A stretch of 64,000 nt of DNA from an uncultured Eubacterium sp. (lineage in GTDB: Bacteria; Bacillota; Clostridia; Lachnospirales; Lachnospiraceae), in the NCBI GenBank assembly GCA_947178105.1, contig CAMWXD010000012.1:20271-84270 (forward strand), read 5' to 3'. Position 1 is the first letter of the stretch, and every line of letters starts with the position of its first letter. A model generated the notes under the pieces. It worked only from the letters and a program-made list of their open reading frames with translations, made no database searches and was not told the DNA's origin. Positions 29,522 through 37,958 of the stretch are shown here, one piece after another. The position numbers and the translations under genes are program-made.

Positions 29522-31468
29522 ATGGATCGAAAATTTCCGCACTTGTCAAGCCCGATTACGATTGGCAACGTGACATTTCGCAACCGTATGTTTTCTGCAC
29601 CGATGGGAGGCACTGACATCACCAATGATGGGTGTATCGGGTCAAAATCAACGGCTTTTTATGAATTGAGGGGGAAAGGCGGCGCAGCCGCTGTCACAGT
29701 CAGTGAATGTATGGTGCATCCTGAAACGGACGGCTCCCATGCGTATCATCTGGATACGGCTGTGCTGAACTCGCTTGCAGCAGCGACGTATACAGCAGAT
29801 GCAATCCGCCGCCATGGAGCAATGCCAAGCCTGGAGTTGTCCCATTCCGGCATGTATGCAGGGACTTATATGACAGATAAGGCAAAACAAAAATCTATGA
29901 ACCAGTGGGGTGCAAGCGATACCGTGCGTCCTGACGGGGTTACAGTAAAGGCGCTTACAAAAGAGATGCTTGCAGAAATCGAGGCGTCTTATGGAAGAGT
30001 GGCAGGGCTTGCAAAACGTGCCGGATTTGAAATGATTATGATTCATGGCGGCCATGGCTGGCTGCTGAACCAGTTTTTTTCTCCGTATTTTAATAAAAGG
30101 ACAGATGAATATGGGGGAAGCCTTGAAAATCGCTGCCGTCTGGCTGTGGAAGTGCTGCAATCAGTCAGGGAGGCTGTCGGGCAGGGATTTCCAATCGAGT
30201 TTCGACTGAGCGGCTCCGAGCTGTTTGAAGGCGGGTATGGACTGGAAGAAGGCTGCAGGATTGCCCAGCAGATCGAGCCGTATATTGACCTGCTCCATGT
30301 ATCTGCCGGTACTTACCAGAGGGGATTTGGGGACACGCATCCTTCGATGTTCAAAGAACATGGCTGCAATGTGTACCTGGCTGCCGAGATCAAAAAACAT
30401 GTATCCGTGCCGGTTGCCACATTAGGCGGTTTAAATGACCCGCATCAGATGGAAGAGATCATTGCCAGCGGGAAAGCGGATGTCGTATATATGGCAAGGG
30501 CGCTTCTGGCTGACCCGTTCCTGCCGAGGAAGGTTGTGGAAAACCGCGAGGACGAGATTGTCAAATGCCTGCGCTGCTTTACATGTATGGCAGAAAGGGC
30601 GGCTACCTCTACCAGAAGGTGTACGGTGAATCCGCTGATTGGGCGGGAAATGGAAGGATCTGAGATCGCTCCTGCGCCGGAGAAGAAAAAAGTGCTTGTG
30701 GCAGGCGGCGGCCCTGGCGGGCTGTATGCAGCGTATACTGCGGCACGCAGGGGGCATCAGGTCATTTTGTGTGAAAAGGAATCCGAAGTGGGTGGTATTT
30801 TAAAAAGTGAACAGGCGCTGCCGTTTAAGCATGAAATGTATGAGCTGGCTGGCACCTACAAGCTTTTGGCAGAAAAAGCCGGCGTGGAAATCCGCCTGGA
30901 CACCGAGGTTACGAAAGAATATGCCCAAAAAGAAGCTGCGGATGCACTTATCATAGCAGTCGGCTCTGCACCGTTAGTTCCGCCGATTCCAGGGCTTGCC
31001 GGGGACAATGTGGTGATTGTCAATCAGTATTATCTGGAAAAAGAAAAGGTCGGTGACGATGTCGTCGTATTTGGCGGCGGCCTTGCAGGGTGTGAATGCG
31101 CGATCCATCTGGGCATGGAAGGGAAACATGTCCGCCTGGTGGAAATGCGAGAGGAGCTGGCGCCGGATGCGAACGTACGCCACCGCCCGCTTCTTTTAAA
31201 AGAAATTGAGAAATATGTAACGGTGTACACTGGATACAAAGGGCTGGAAGTGACGCCAGAGGGGATTGTCTGTGAATATAAAAACGGTGCAAAACAGTTG
31301 GTTCCTGGAAAAACGGTAATTTGTGCCCTGGGGCAGCGTTCACGTACAGGCCTGGTCAGGGAATTACAGGATGCAGCGCCATTTGTAAGGGTGATCGGGG
31401 ATGCAGCAAAAGTGTCTACCATTACAAATGCTGTTTATTGGGGCTATCATGCCGCACTGGACATATAA
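29522..31468 (+). CDS. Old-yellow-enzyme type Fe-S flavoenzyme (enoate / 2,4-dienoyl-CoA reductase family)
   Basis: 648 residues in the usual order. An FMN-binding TIM barrel (to about 360) has MIHGGHGWLLNQFFSPYFN and RTDEYGGSLENR. A cysteine cluster (CLRCFTCMAERA, then RRCTVNP) binds a [4Fe-4S] centre. An FAD/NAD(P)H domain pair follows, with VLVAGGGPGGLYAAYTAARR and VVFGGGLAGCECAIHL. Relatives include 2,4-dienoyl-CoA reductase and the bile-acid enzymes BaiCD and BaiH; all reduce activated C=C bonds. The substrate here is unknown. GAGGAGG at 29508-29514 selects the start, 15 codons inside the longer frame. It forms an operon with the OFA carrier 58 bp downstream. Confidence 0.9.
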   Translation: MDRKFPHLSSPITIGNVTFRNRMFSAPMGGTDITNDGCIGSKSTAFYELRGKGGAAAVTVSECMVHPETDGSHAYHLDTAVLNSLAAATYTADAIRRHGAMPSLELSHSGMYAGTYMTDKAKQKSMNQWGASDTVRPDGVTVKALTKEMLAEIEASYGRVAGLAKRAGFEMIMIHGGHGWLLNQFFSPYFNKRTDEYGGSLENRCRLAVEVLQSVREAVGQGFPIEFRLSGSELFEGGYGLEEGCRIAQQIEPYIDLLHVSAGTYQRGFGDTHPSMFKEHGCNVYLAAEIKKHVSVPVATLGGLNDPHQMEEIIASGKADVVYMARALLADPFLPRKVVENREDEIVKCLRCFTCMAERAATSTRRCTVNPLIGREMEGSEIAPAPEKKKVLVAGGGPGGLYAAYTAARRGHQVILCEKESEVGGILKSEQALPFKHEMYELAGTYKLLAEKAGVEIRLDTEVTKEYAQKEAADALIIAVGSAPLVPPIPGLAGDNVVIVNQYYLEKEKVGDDVVVFGGGLAGCECAIHLGMEGKHVRLVEMREELAPDANVRHRPLLLKEIEKYVTVYTGYKGLEVTPEGIVCEYKNGAKQLVPGKTVICALGQRSRTGLVRELQDAAPFVRVIGDAAKVSTITNAVYWGYHAALDI

Positions 31469-31487
31469 AAAGGCGGGGAAACAGAAC

Positions 31488-31529
31488 ATGAATATGGAAA
31501 AGAAAAGAAGGCGGGGAAACGGAATATGA
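31488..31529 (+). other. Thirteen-codon upstream frame from a duplicated start region
   Basis: The ribosome binding and start region AAGGCGGGGAAAC..GAA.ATGAAT occurs twice, 37 bp apart (ATG at 31488 and at 31526). The first opens a 13-codon frame (MNMEKKRRRGNGI) whose TGA overlaps the ATG of the MFS gene, so translation could be coupled. Confidence 0.5.
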
Positions 31530-32758
31530 ATTTGGATTTAGATAAGAAAAGATGGGTGATACTGGCAGCATCCTGCCTGATTAATCTGTGCCTGGGTTCG
31601 ATCTATGCCTGGAGCGTATTTGCCTCTTCCATGGCGGAATATTTCAGCAATTCCCTGGGACAGAATATAACGTCCGGTGACCTGGCGATTGTATATACGA
31701 TTGCAAATGCGGTAGGCCCGATTACGATGATATCCGGCGGTGCCGTGAATGACAAGCTGGGCCCGAAAAAGGTAATTGCCTTAGGCGGCGTGATGTTTGG
31801 CGGCGGTATGGTTTTGTCTGGCTTTGCCAGCAGCGTAACCTTTCTGATTGTCAGCTATGGGCTGGTTGCCGGGCTTGGGCTTGGGATGGCTTATGGGGCA
31901 ACGATATCTACCAGCGTGAAATATTTTCCAGATAAGCGCGGTCTGATCGGAGGGGTTACGACTGCTGTATACGGAATGAGTTCGGTTATTTTGCCGCCTG
32001 TTGTAACCATCATTGTAAACCGCTTTGACGCAACGCTTGCATTCAAAGTGATCGGTGCAGTATTTCTTGTCATTATTTTAGTAAGCACATGTTTCCTGGA
32101 GCAGTGCCCGCAAGGGTATGTCCCGGCAGGGTACCAGCCGCCGGCAGCCCAGAAAGGCGCTGCGGACATGGAGTGGAAAGCGATGGTTCAGACACCGATT
32201 TTCTATGTGATGCTGCTGTTGCTTACCAGCGGGGCGTTCAGCGGTATGATGGTCATTTCCCAGGCATCCGCTATGGCACAGCAAATGATTGGAATGACGG
32301 CGATCGCAGCGAGCGGGGCTGTTTCGATCCTTGCCTTTTTCAATGCGCTGGGAAGAATTGCCGCAGGGTACCTGTCGGATAAAATCGGAAGGATCAATAC
32401 GCTGATGGCAGCATGTGTGCTGTGTATTGCCGGAATGCTGTGCCTGTATGTGTCGGCATCCGGGCAGCAGGGACTGTTTTATATCGGGATTTGTCTCGTT
32501 GGAGTTAGTTTTGGTTCTTTTATGGGGGTATATCCGGGATTTACCGCAGACCAGTTCGGCGCACGCAACAACAGTGTCAATTACGGCATTATGTTTATTG
32601 GCTTTGCGCTTGCAGGATACTTTGGCCCGCAGATTATGCGCAGCGTTTATGCGTCAACAGGCGTTTACCAGAATGCTTTTTTGATTGCCTGCGGACTGAA
32701 TCTTTTGGGGATTTTTCTGGCGGGTGTTTACAGGGTTCTCAGAAAGAGGAAGTGTTAA
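31526..32758 (+). CDS. OFA-family MFS transporter (oxalate/formate antiporter type)
   Basis: 410 residues, twelve membrane helices. The beginning (KKRWVILAASCLINLCLGSI, then YAWSVF) is the signature of the OFA group, and GGAVNDKLGPKKVIALGG and YLSDKIGRINTL are the two MFS loop motifs. The family exchanges small carboxylates. Beside an enoate-reductase-like enzyme and a LysR regulator, it probably carries the substrate or reduced product of that enzyme. Translation starts at the second of two duplicated ribosome-binding/start segments. A long A/T-rich region with inverted repeats follows. Confidence 0.88.
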   Translation: MNLDLDKKRWVILAASCLINLCLGSIYAWSVFASSMAEYFSNSLGQNITSGDLAIVYTIANAVGPITMISGGAVNDKLGPKKVIALGGVMFGGGMVLSGFASSVTFLIVSYGLVAGLGLGMAYGATISTSVKYFPDKRGLIGGVTTAVYGMSSVILPPVVTIIVNRFDATLAFKVIGAVFLVIILVSTCFLEQCPQGYVPAGYQPPAAQKGAADMEWKAMVQTPIFYVMLLLLTSGAFSGMMVISQASAMAQQMIGMTAIAASGAVSILAFFNALGRIAAGYLSDKIGRINTLMAACVLCIAGMLCLYVSASGQQGLFYIGICLVGVSFGSFMGVYPGFTADQFGARNNSVNYGIMFIGFALAGYFGPQIMRSVYASTGVYQNAFLIACGLNLLGIFLAGVYRVLRKRKC

Positions 32759-32820
32759 TTGGAGATATTTTGTGCATTTATTGAAAAACATATTGGTTTG
32801 AAATTCAGAATTCTTTTACA

Positions 32821-33130
32821 TAACATTTTGTAATAAATTGTTATGCTTTATATTTGAAGTTAAACATACCCAAACCAGCATAAAATAAGAGGAAAACCGA
32901 AATTTTAACATGGAAAGGTCTGAAAAAAATGTTTTGTTTTGCAATATCTGCCAGAAAAAAGTTTTGTTTCGAATGAGCATATTTTCTGAACATTTTTGTG
33001 TAATTCTTACAGATTTCCAACAAAAAAGAAAGAAAAAACCAGCAATTAATGCCAATTTTTTCTTTCCTGTTGCAAAAGAAAAAGAATTGTTGTAGAATAC
33101 TTTCAGGCAACAATTTATTACAAAATGTTA
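32821..33130. repeat. Invertible promoter segment (22-bp inverted repeats, 266-bp interior)
   Basis: The sequence at 32821-32842 is the exact reverse complement of 33109-33130 (22 of 22). Each site has dyad arms (CATAACA...TGTTATG on the left; AACA...TGTTATG on the right) around an asymmetric 13-bp core, TTTTGTAATAAAT on the left and its reverse complement on the right. That is the layout of tyrosine-recombinase inversion sites. The interior is A/T-rich, codes for nothing recognisable, and contains a promoter (33070-33098) pointing right. No recombinase gene is in the window, so it would have to act in trans. Confidence 0.8.
33070..33098 (+). promoter_or_regulatory. Promoter inside the invertible segment, pointing into the glycan operon
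   Basis: TTGCAA (33070-33075), 17-bp spacer, TAGAAT (33093-33098), ending ten bases before the right inverted repeat. In the present orientation it would read through the repeat into the regulator at 33211 and the glycan genes; inversion would turn it away. Confidence 0.65.
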
Positions 33131-33210
33131 TGCTTTATATCCAGACCTGAAAGCAGCAGTTCCCATACATGTAAAGCAGGTCCGGTATATACATTGGCAT
33201 GGAGGGAATT

Positions 33211-33579
33211 ATGCGGGAATTAGATTATGGAAGGATGGGAATGCGTATCCGACAGCTCAGGAAAACCAAAGGCTGGTCGCAGGATGATCTTGCAAAAAAG
33301 TGCGGGATCAGCATGTCCTTTCTCGGGCATATTGAGCGTGGGACAAGGATCATGAGCCTGGAAACATTTGTCAGTATCTGTGATGCGTTGGATGCGGATG
33401 CAGACGAACTGCTCTGGGGTGTGGCGCATCCGTCAAATGCGGTTTTGAATCTTTGGCAGCACCCAGAGCGTAAAGAAGGCAGAAATCCGTCTGATTACAA
33501 TGCTCACACAGATGCTGACAGTTATTCTATGTATGTCAGGATTATGAAGTCTGTAGCGGAGATTATGAACGGTGCCTGA
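33211..33579 (+). CDS. Cro/CI-type helix-turn-helix regulator
   Basis: 122 residues. The first 70 form an XRE helix-turn-helix: MRIRQLRKTKGWSQDDLAKK, then CGISMSFLGHIERGTRIMSL. The C-terminal 50 residues are polar and unassigned. GGAGGG (33201-33206) sits four bases before ATG 33211, so that start is preferred to the one at 33199. As first gene after the invertible promoter and just ahead of the glycosyltransferases, it is placed to regulate the operon, perhaps as repressor of its own promoter. No operator could be picked out with confidence. Confidence 0.88.
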   Translation: MRELDYGRMGMRIRQLRKTKGWSQDDLAKKCGISMSFLGHIERGTRIMSLETFVSICDALDADADELLWGVAHPSNAVLNLWQHPERKEGRNPSDYNAHTDADSYSMYVRIMKSVAEIMNGA

Positions 33580-33591
33580 GTGTGAAAAGTG

Positions 33592-34752
33592 ATGGAAAAG
33601 AAAAAGGTGTTGATGCTTGCATCGGTGGCATCTATGATAGGCCAGTTTAACATGCCAAATATCAGGATACTGTTGGATATGGGCTATGAAGTACATGTGG
33701 CGTGTAATTTTAAAGAAGGCAATACATGCAGCAGGCAGCAGGTATACAGGATTCATAGAATGTTACGGCAGATGCATGTGATGTGCCACCAGTGGGACTG
33801 TCCAAGAAACATCCTACCAGTAACAAAGTGTTTTACGGCTTATGGGCAGTTGATGAAACTGACTGGAAGATATCATTTTTCCTGGCTGCACTGCCATTCT
33901 CCAATAGGAAGTGCGTTGGCGCGGGCAGCGGCACACAGGCGCGGGATTCGGGTCATTTACACGGCGCATGGGTTTCATTTTTACCAGGGGGCACCTTTGT
34001 TTCATTGGATGCTGTATTATCCAGCAGAAAAGTTGCTTGCACGCTGGACAGATGTGCTGCTGACAGTCAATCAGGAAGATTACCGGCTTGCAGTCCAGAA
34101 AATGAAGGCAAGAAAGACGGCCTATATACCGGGAGTCGGAATTGATGTCAGCAGCTTGCAGAAGCAGACGTTTACAGAGCGCGCCGTATTTCGGAAAAAA
34201 TACCAGATTCCCGAGAATGCAGTTATTTTACTGTCAGTAGGAGAACTCAGCAGGCGTAAAAACCATCAAATGGTAATATCTGCTCTGTCAGGCATGTCTG
34301 AAAAAGAGGTTCATTACCTGATCTGCGGCAAGGGTAGATTAAAAAAAGCATTGCTTCAAAAAGCCAGAAGCTGCGGCGTATCCAAACAGGTTCACATTTT
34401 GGGATTCCAGGAAAATGTGGCTGATTTTTACTATAATGCGGATATATTTGTATTTCCATCCAGACAGGAAGGGCTTCCGGCAGCGCTTATGGAGGCAATG
34501 GCATGTGGGCTGCCGTGTATTGTATCGGATATACGCGGAAACCGGGAATTGATTACAGAAGGAAGAAAGGACTGCGGCGGCATATGTTTTCCGCTAAGGC
34601 GCCCTGGAAAGCTGCGTTATGCATTGGAGCTGCTGCTGGAAAATCCAAAGCTCAGATATGAGTATGGGCGCTATAACAAAAAGAAAGTGCAGGAATATAG
34701 CCTACAGGTTGTAAGCCGCAGGATGAAAAAAATATACAGTATGATGGGCTAA
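33592..34752 (+). CDS. Glycosyltransferase family 4
   Basis: 386 residues with the GT-B fold. The N-terminal acceptor domain includes LHCHSPIGSALARAAAHRRG and VIYTAHGFHFYQGAP. The C-terminal nucleotide-sugar domain has ILLSVGELSRRKNHQMVISA and ADIFVFPSRQEGLPAALMEA, whose Glu-x7-Glu pattern binds the donor. This subgroup often adds GalNAc, GlcNAc or rhamnose in capsule clusters, but the sugar cannot be told from sequence. The ribosome binding site is weak, and the gene lies 12 bases after the regulator, so it is co-transcribed. It should act at the inner face of the membrane on a lipid-linked glycan. Confidence 0.88.
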   Translation: MEKKKVLMLASVASMIGQFNMPNIRILLDMGYEVHVACNFKEGNTCSRQQVYRIHRMLRQMHVMCHQWDCPRNILPVTKCFTAYGQLMKLTGRYHFSWLHCHSPIGSALARAAAHRRGIRVIYTAHGFHFYQGAPLFHWMLYYPAEKLLARWTDVLLTVNQEDYRLAVQKMKARKTAYIPGVGIDVSSLQKQTFTERAVFRKKYQIPENAVILLSVGELSRRKNHQMVISALSGMSEKEVHYLICGKGRLKKALLQKARSCGVSKQVHILGFQENVADFYYNADIFVFPSRQEGLPAALMEAMACGLPCIVSDIRGNRELITEGRKDCGGICFPLRRPGKLRYALELLLENPKLRYEYGRYNKKKVQEYSLQVVSRRMKKIYSMMG

Positions 34753-34757
34753 GAAGG

Positions 34758-35726
34758 ATGATTACAGTACAGGTGCTGATGTCTGCGTATAATGGAGCCA
34801 GATATCTGCCGCAGCAGATTGACAGTATTCTGGCACAATCAGGAGTAAAGGTATCCCTGTTAGTCAGGGATGACGGCTCAAACGACAGGACACTGGAAAT
34901 ATTAAGGGCATACGAAAAAAGATATCAAAATATATCAGTATATATGGGAAACAGAAAAGGAGCTGCAGCAGGTTTTTATGATCTGCTGGATCATGCGGAT
35001 TTGTCAAACAGTTATTATGCCTTTGCAGATCAGGATGACGTCTGGATGGCAGACAAGCTGCTGCGGGCCGTTACCATTCTGGAACAGCAGCCGAAAGGCC
35101 AGCCGCTGCTCTATGCGGGGAAAGTAATCTGCGCTTCCAAAGATCTGGCAGAATGCAGGAAGGTTTCTTATCATATCAGGCGCGGGCCCTCATTTGGCAA
35201 TGCTCTGGCAGAGAATATCTGCATGGGGTGTACCGAAGTATTTAATGCCAGGCTGCTGAAATTAGCCAGAGGACACCTTCCGGAAGGCGGAATAATGCAT
35301 GACTGGTGGCTCTATCTTACAGCGGCGTATTTTGGAAAGGTCGTATATGACCATCATGCGAATATACTGTACCGCCAGCATGGAGACAATGCGGTTGGAA
35401 TGCAGAACCGATGGGGTGCAAGATGGATTCATAGAGCAAAACATATCCGGCAGATGCAGCATAAGCTGTCCGGGCAGGCAATACAGTTTCAAAATGCATA
35501 TGGGCAGAAACTGTACCATGTGGAATGCCGAAAAGAAACGGCTGGCGGTTTGTGTAAAAATAACAGGTGCAGACGGTGTCGACAGACTGCAAGCCTGGAT
35601 TTGCTGTGCGGATATCGGACGGATTTGAAGAAAAGATGCCGGATTGTTCTGGATAAACAGATCTACAGGCAGAGTGTTTTGGATGATGTGATATTCCGAA
35701 TGCTTTTTATGATTGGGTTTTTGTGA
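34758..35726 (+). CDS. Glycosyltransferase family 2 (rhamnosyltransferase-like)
   Basis: 322 residues with the GT-A fold: VQVLMSAYNGARYLPQQIDS, RDDGSNDRTLEIL and the metal-binding ADQDDVW. The HDWWLYLTAAYFG region with the later YRQHGDNAVG is typical of WbbL/RfbN-like rhamnosyltransferases, which hints at a rhamnose donor. The C-terminus ends with the common IYRQSVLDDVIFRMLFMIG segment. It starts five bases after the previous stop. Cytoplasmic face, building the main chain of the glycan. Confidence 0.85.
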   Translation: MITVQVLMSAYNGARYLPQQIDSILAQSGVKVSLLVRDDGSNDRTLEILRAYEKRYQNISVYMGNRKGAAAGFYDLLDHADLSNSYYAFADQDDVWMADKLLRAVTILEQQPKGQPLLYAGKVICASKDLAECRKVSYHIRRGPSFGNALAENICMGCTEVFNARLLKLARGHLPEGGIMHDWWLYLTAAYFGKVVYDHHANILYRQHGDNAVGMQNRWGARWIHRAKHIRQMQHKLSGQAIQFQNAYGQKLYHVECRKETAGGLCKNNRCRRCRQTASLDLLCGYRTDLKKRCRIVLDKQIYRQSVLDDVIFRMLFMIGFL

Positions 35727-35738
35727 AAGGGAAAAAAC

Positions 35739-37115
35739 ATGAAGGTGCTACATTATATGTTTGGGATTCCGCCTGTGCGGACTGGCGGCATGGTCAGGTA
35801 CGCAGCGGATCTGATGGTACAGCAGATGCAGATGGGAGCAGATGTTAGCCTTCTGATCCCGGGCAGGATCTCCCTGTTTGGGGATTGCGGACAGAAAACG
35901 AAGGTTTTCAAACGGCGGAAGGATTTTAGGAAAATTCCTACTTATATGATTTTTCATCCGCTGCCAATACCGATGTGTAATGGAATACTTGATATCAAAG
36001 CTTATACAAAAAGCTGCAACCAAGAGGCATTCCGGCTTTTTTTACAGGAGTTGTGTCCGGATATCATTCATATTCATACATTTATGGGGCTTCATCGGGA
36101 GTTTCTTACCCAGGCACGCAGTATGGGCATTCCGATTGTATTTACTACCCACGATTATTTTGGCATATGTCCTGCAGCAGTCATGTTGTTTCAAGGGAAT
36201 CTCTGTGAGGATAAGCAGTGGGAAAAGTGCGGGGAATGCAGCAAAGCTGCTTTTGGCAAAAGCAGATGGTGTCTGGAGCAGTCCGGGATTTACCGTATTT
36301 TCAGAAAACATCACTGGATGGTAATGCTTGCAAAAAAGGCTGTACGCCTGTTCACGCTTTTGGCGGGACAAGAAAAAGGACGCAGCGGAGCATTTTGGCA
36401 GCCTGATTATACGTTGCTTCAGGAATATTATATGTCTATGTTTCGGATGGTTTCTGCCTTTCACTATAACAGTTCTGTTGCAAAGAAAATCTATGAGTCA
36501 AGACTTGGCAGGCGCAAGGGATCTGTAATTTTGATCAGCCATGCAGGGATCGCAGACAACCGCAGAAGATACCATTATGGAAAAATACTGCGAATTGGAT
36601 ATTTTGGAAGCTGGGTCAGCTACAAAGGTTTTTTTGACCTGTTGAAAGTATGCAGCCGCTTGTATGAAGAAGGATGTACAGATTTGGAACTGCATCTTTA
36701 TTCCGATACGGCCTCCAGAAAAGAAAAGTTTGTCAGAAATCATCCTTATTTTACAACGGAACAGATGGACAGCATAATTCGCAGCATAGATGTACTTGCG
36801 GTGCCTGGCAGATGGCCGGAGACATTTGGGCTGGCTGCTTTGGAGGCGGTCAGCTATGGCGTGCCGGTGATTGTGTCAGAGCATACGGGTGCAAAAGATA
36901 TTTTGGAAGGAGCTGCGCTGGGCGGCTTTGTATATGACGGCTCGCGGCAGGGATTGCAAAGGGTGCTGAAGGAGATTTATTGGCATAGAGAACTTCTGGT
37001 ACAGGCAAATTCGGATATCGTACATATGGATCATAAGTTTGACTATCCATCACATGTACAGGAAATCCTTAACATGTATCAGCAGCTTATACTTATAAAC
37101 AACCGTAGGAAATAA
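35739..37115 (+). CDS. Glycosyltransferase family 4
   Basis: 458 residues, GT-B fold. The N-terminal domain begins MKVLHYMFGIPPVRTGGMVR with the glycine-rich loop, and carries IHIHTFMGLHREFL and VFTTHDYFGICPA. A cysteine-containing insertion (LCEDKQWEKCGECSKAAFG) is common in this subgroup. The C-terminal domain has IGYFGSWVSYKGFFDLLKVC and the donor site WPETFGLAALEAVSYGVPVI. Sugar specificity is unknown. AAAGGGA precedes the ATG, 12 bases after the GT2 gene. A gene of the main-chain assembly group. Confidence 0.87.
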   Translation: MKVLHYMFGIPPVRTGGMVRYAADLMVQQMQMGADVSLLIPGRISLFGDCGQKTKVFKRRKDFRKIPTYMIFHPLPIPMCNGILDIKAYTKSCNQEAFRLFLQELCPDIIHIHTFMGLHREFLTQARSMGIPIVFTTHDYFGICPAAVMLFQGNLCEDKQWEKCGECSKAAFGKSRWCLEQSGIYRIFRKHHWMVMLAKKAVRLFTLLAGQEKGRSGAFWQPDYTLLQEYYMSMFRMVSAFHYNSSVAKKIYESRLGRRKGSVILISHAGIADNRRRYHYGKILRIGYFGSWVSYKGFFDLLKVCSRLYEEGCTDLELHLYSDTASRKEKFVRNHPYFTTEQMDSIIRSIDVLAVPGRWPETFGLAALEAVSYGVPVIVSEHTGAKDILEGAALGGFVYDGSRQGLQRVLKEIYWHRELLVQANSDIVHMDHKFDYPSHVQEILNMYQQLILINNRRK

Positions 37116-37127
37116 CAGGAGACAGGC

Positions 37128-37904
37128 ATGAGATTAGCAAAGGAATTGTGGGAATACAGAGAAATGGTCAGAAGTCTGGTAAAACGGGATCTAAAAAGCA
37201 GATATAAGGGTTCGGTTCTCGGATTTTTATGGATGTTTTTAAATCCACTGTTGCAGCTTGCAGTTTATACCGTCGTATTTTCTACAATTATGCGGATGGG
37301 AATTGACCAGTTTTACTTATTCTTGTTTGTTGCGCTGGTGCCGTGGATTTTTTTCAGTACCTGCTTAAGTGCTGGAACAACGGTAATTTTTTCACAGCAG
37401 GAGATGGTTAAAAAAATATATTTTCCAAGGGAAGTATTGCCGCTGGCTTTTACAATCAGCCAGTTTGTAAACATGCTGTTGAGCTTTGTTGTAATTTTTA
37501 TCGTCATGGTATGCAGCAGGAGGGAAATCCATCCGGCAGTCCTTCTGTACCTGGTGCCTGTTATGCTCACAGAGTTTGCACTGGCGCTCGGGGTTGTTTA
37601 TTTTGTCTCGGCATTGAATGTGTATTTCAGGGATCTGGAGCATATTTTGGGTATTGTGTCGATGGCATGGATGTATTTGACACCGGTCCTTTACCCGATC
37701 GATCTGGTGCCGGAACAATATGCCAAACTGTTTTATTTGAATCCAATGACTGCCATCATTATTGCTTATAGGGATATTCTGTATTATGGGCAGGCACCCC
37801 GAATGCACATCTTTGTACAGGCAGCAGTGATGGGGCTTGCTGTCCTGTTTGCGGGACAGGCATCATTTGGAAAGTTGCAGAGACATTTTGTGGAGGAACT
37901 GTGA
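37128..37904 (+). CDS. ABC-2 type polysaccharide exporter permease (Wzm/TagG-like)
   Basis: 258 residues with six membrane helices. The N-terminus (KRDLKSRYKGSVLGFLWMFL then NPLLQLAVYTVVF) is the signature of polysaccharide ABC exporters such as Wzm, TagG and RfbA. AGGAGA stands before the ATG. Its ATPase partner is the gene at 40266, with a two-domain glycosyltransferase gene in between. Together they move a finished lipid-linked polysaccharide across the membrane. Confidence 0.92.
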   Translation: MRLAKELWEYREMVRSLVKRDLKSRYKGSVLGFLWMFLNPLLQLAVYTVVFSTIMRMGIDQFYLFLFVALVPWIFFSTCLSAGTTVIFSQQEMVKKIYFPREVLPLAFTISQFVNMLLSFVVIFIVMVCSRREIHPAVLLYLVPVMLTEFALALGVVYFVSALNVYFRDLEHILGIVSMAWMYLTPVLYPIDLVPEQYAKLFYLNPMTAIIIAYRDILYYGQAPRMHIFVQAAVMGLAVLFAGQASFGKLQRHFVEEL

Positions 37905-37958
37905 TTGCGGGAAGCAGGAGAGACAAGGCTTAACTGTTACGATTGTGGAGGGACCGAC

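Noticed and set aside
32816..33113. Coding frames within the invertible segment
   Set aside because: The frames on both strands are A/T-rich, lack ribosome binding sites and resemble no protein; they follow from base composition.
35299..35726. Frameshift in the C-terminal part of the GT2 gene at 34758
   Set aside because: A second open frame overlaps this part, but the main frame ends with the family C-terminus (IYRQSVLDD...), so no shift is needed.
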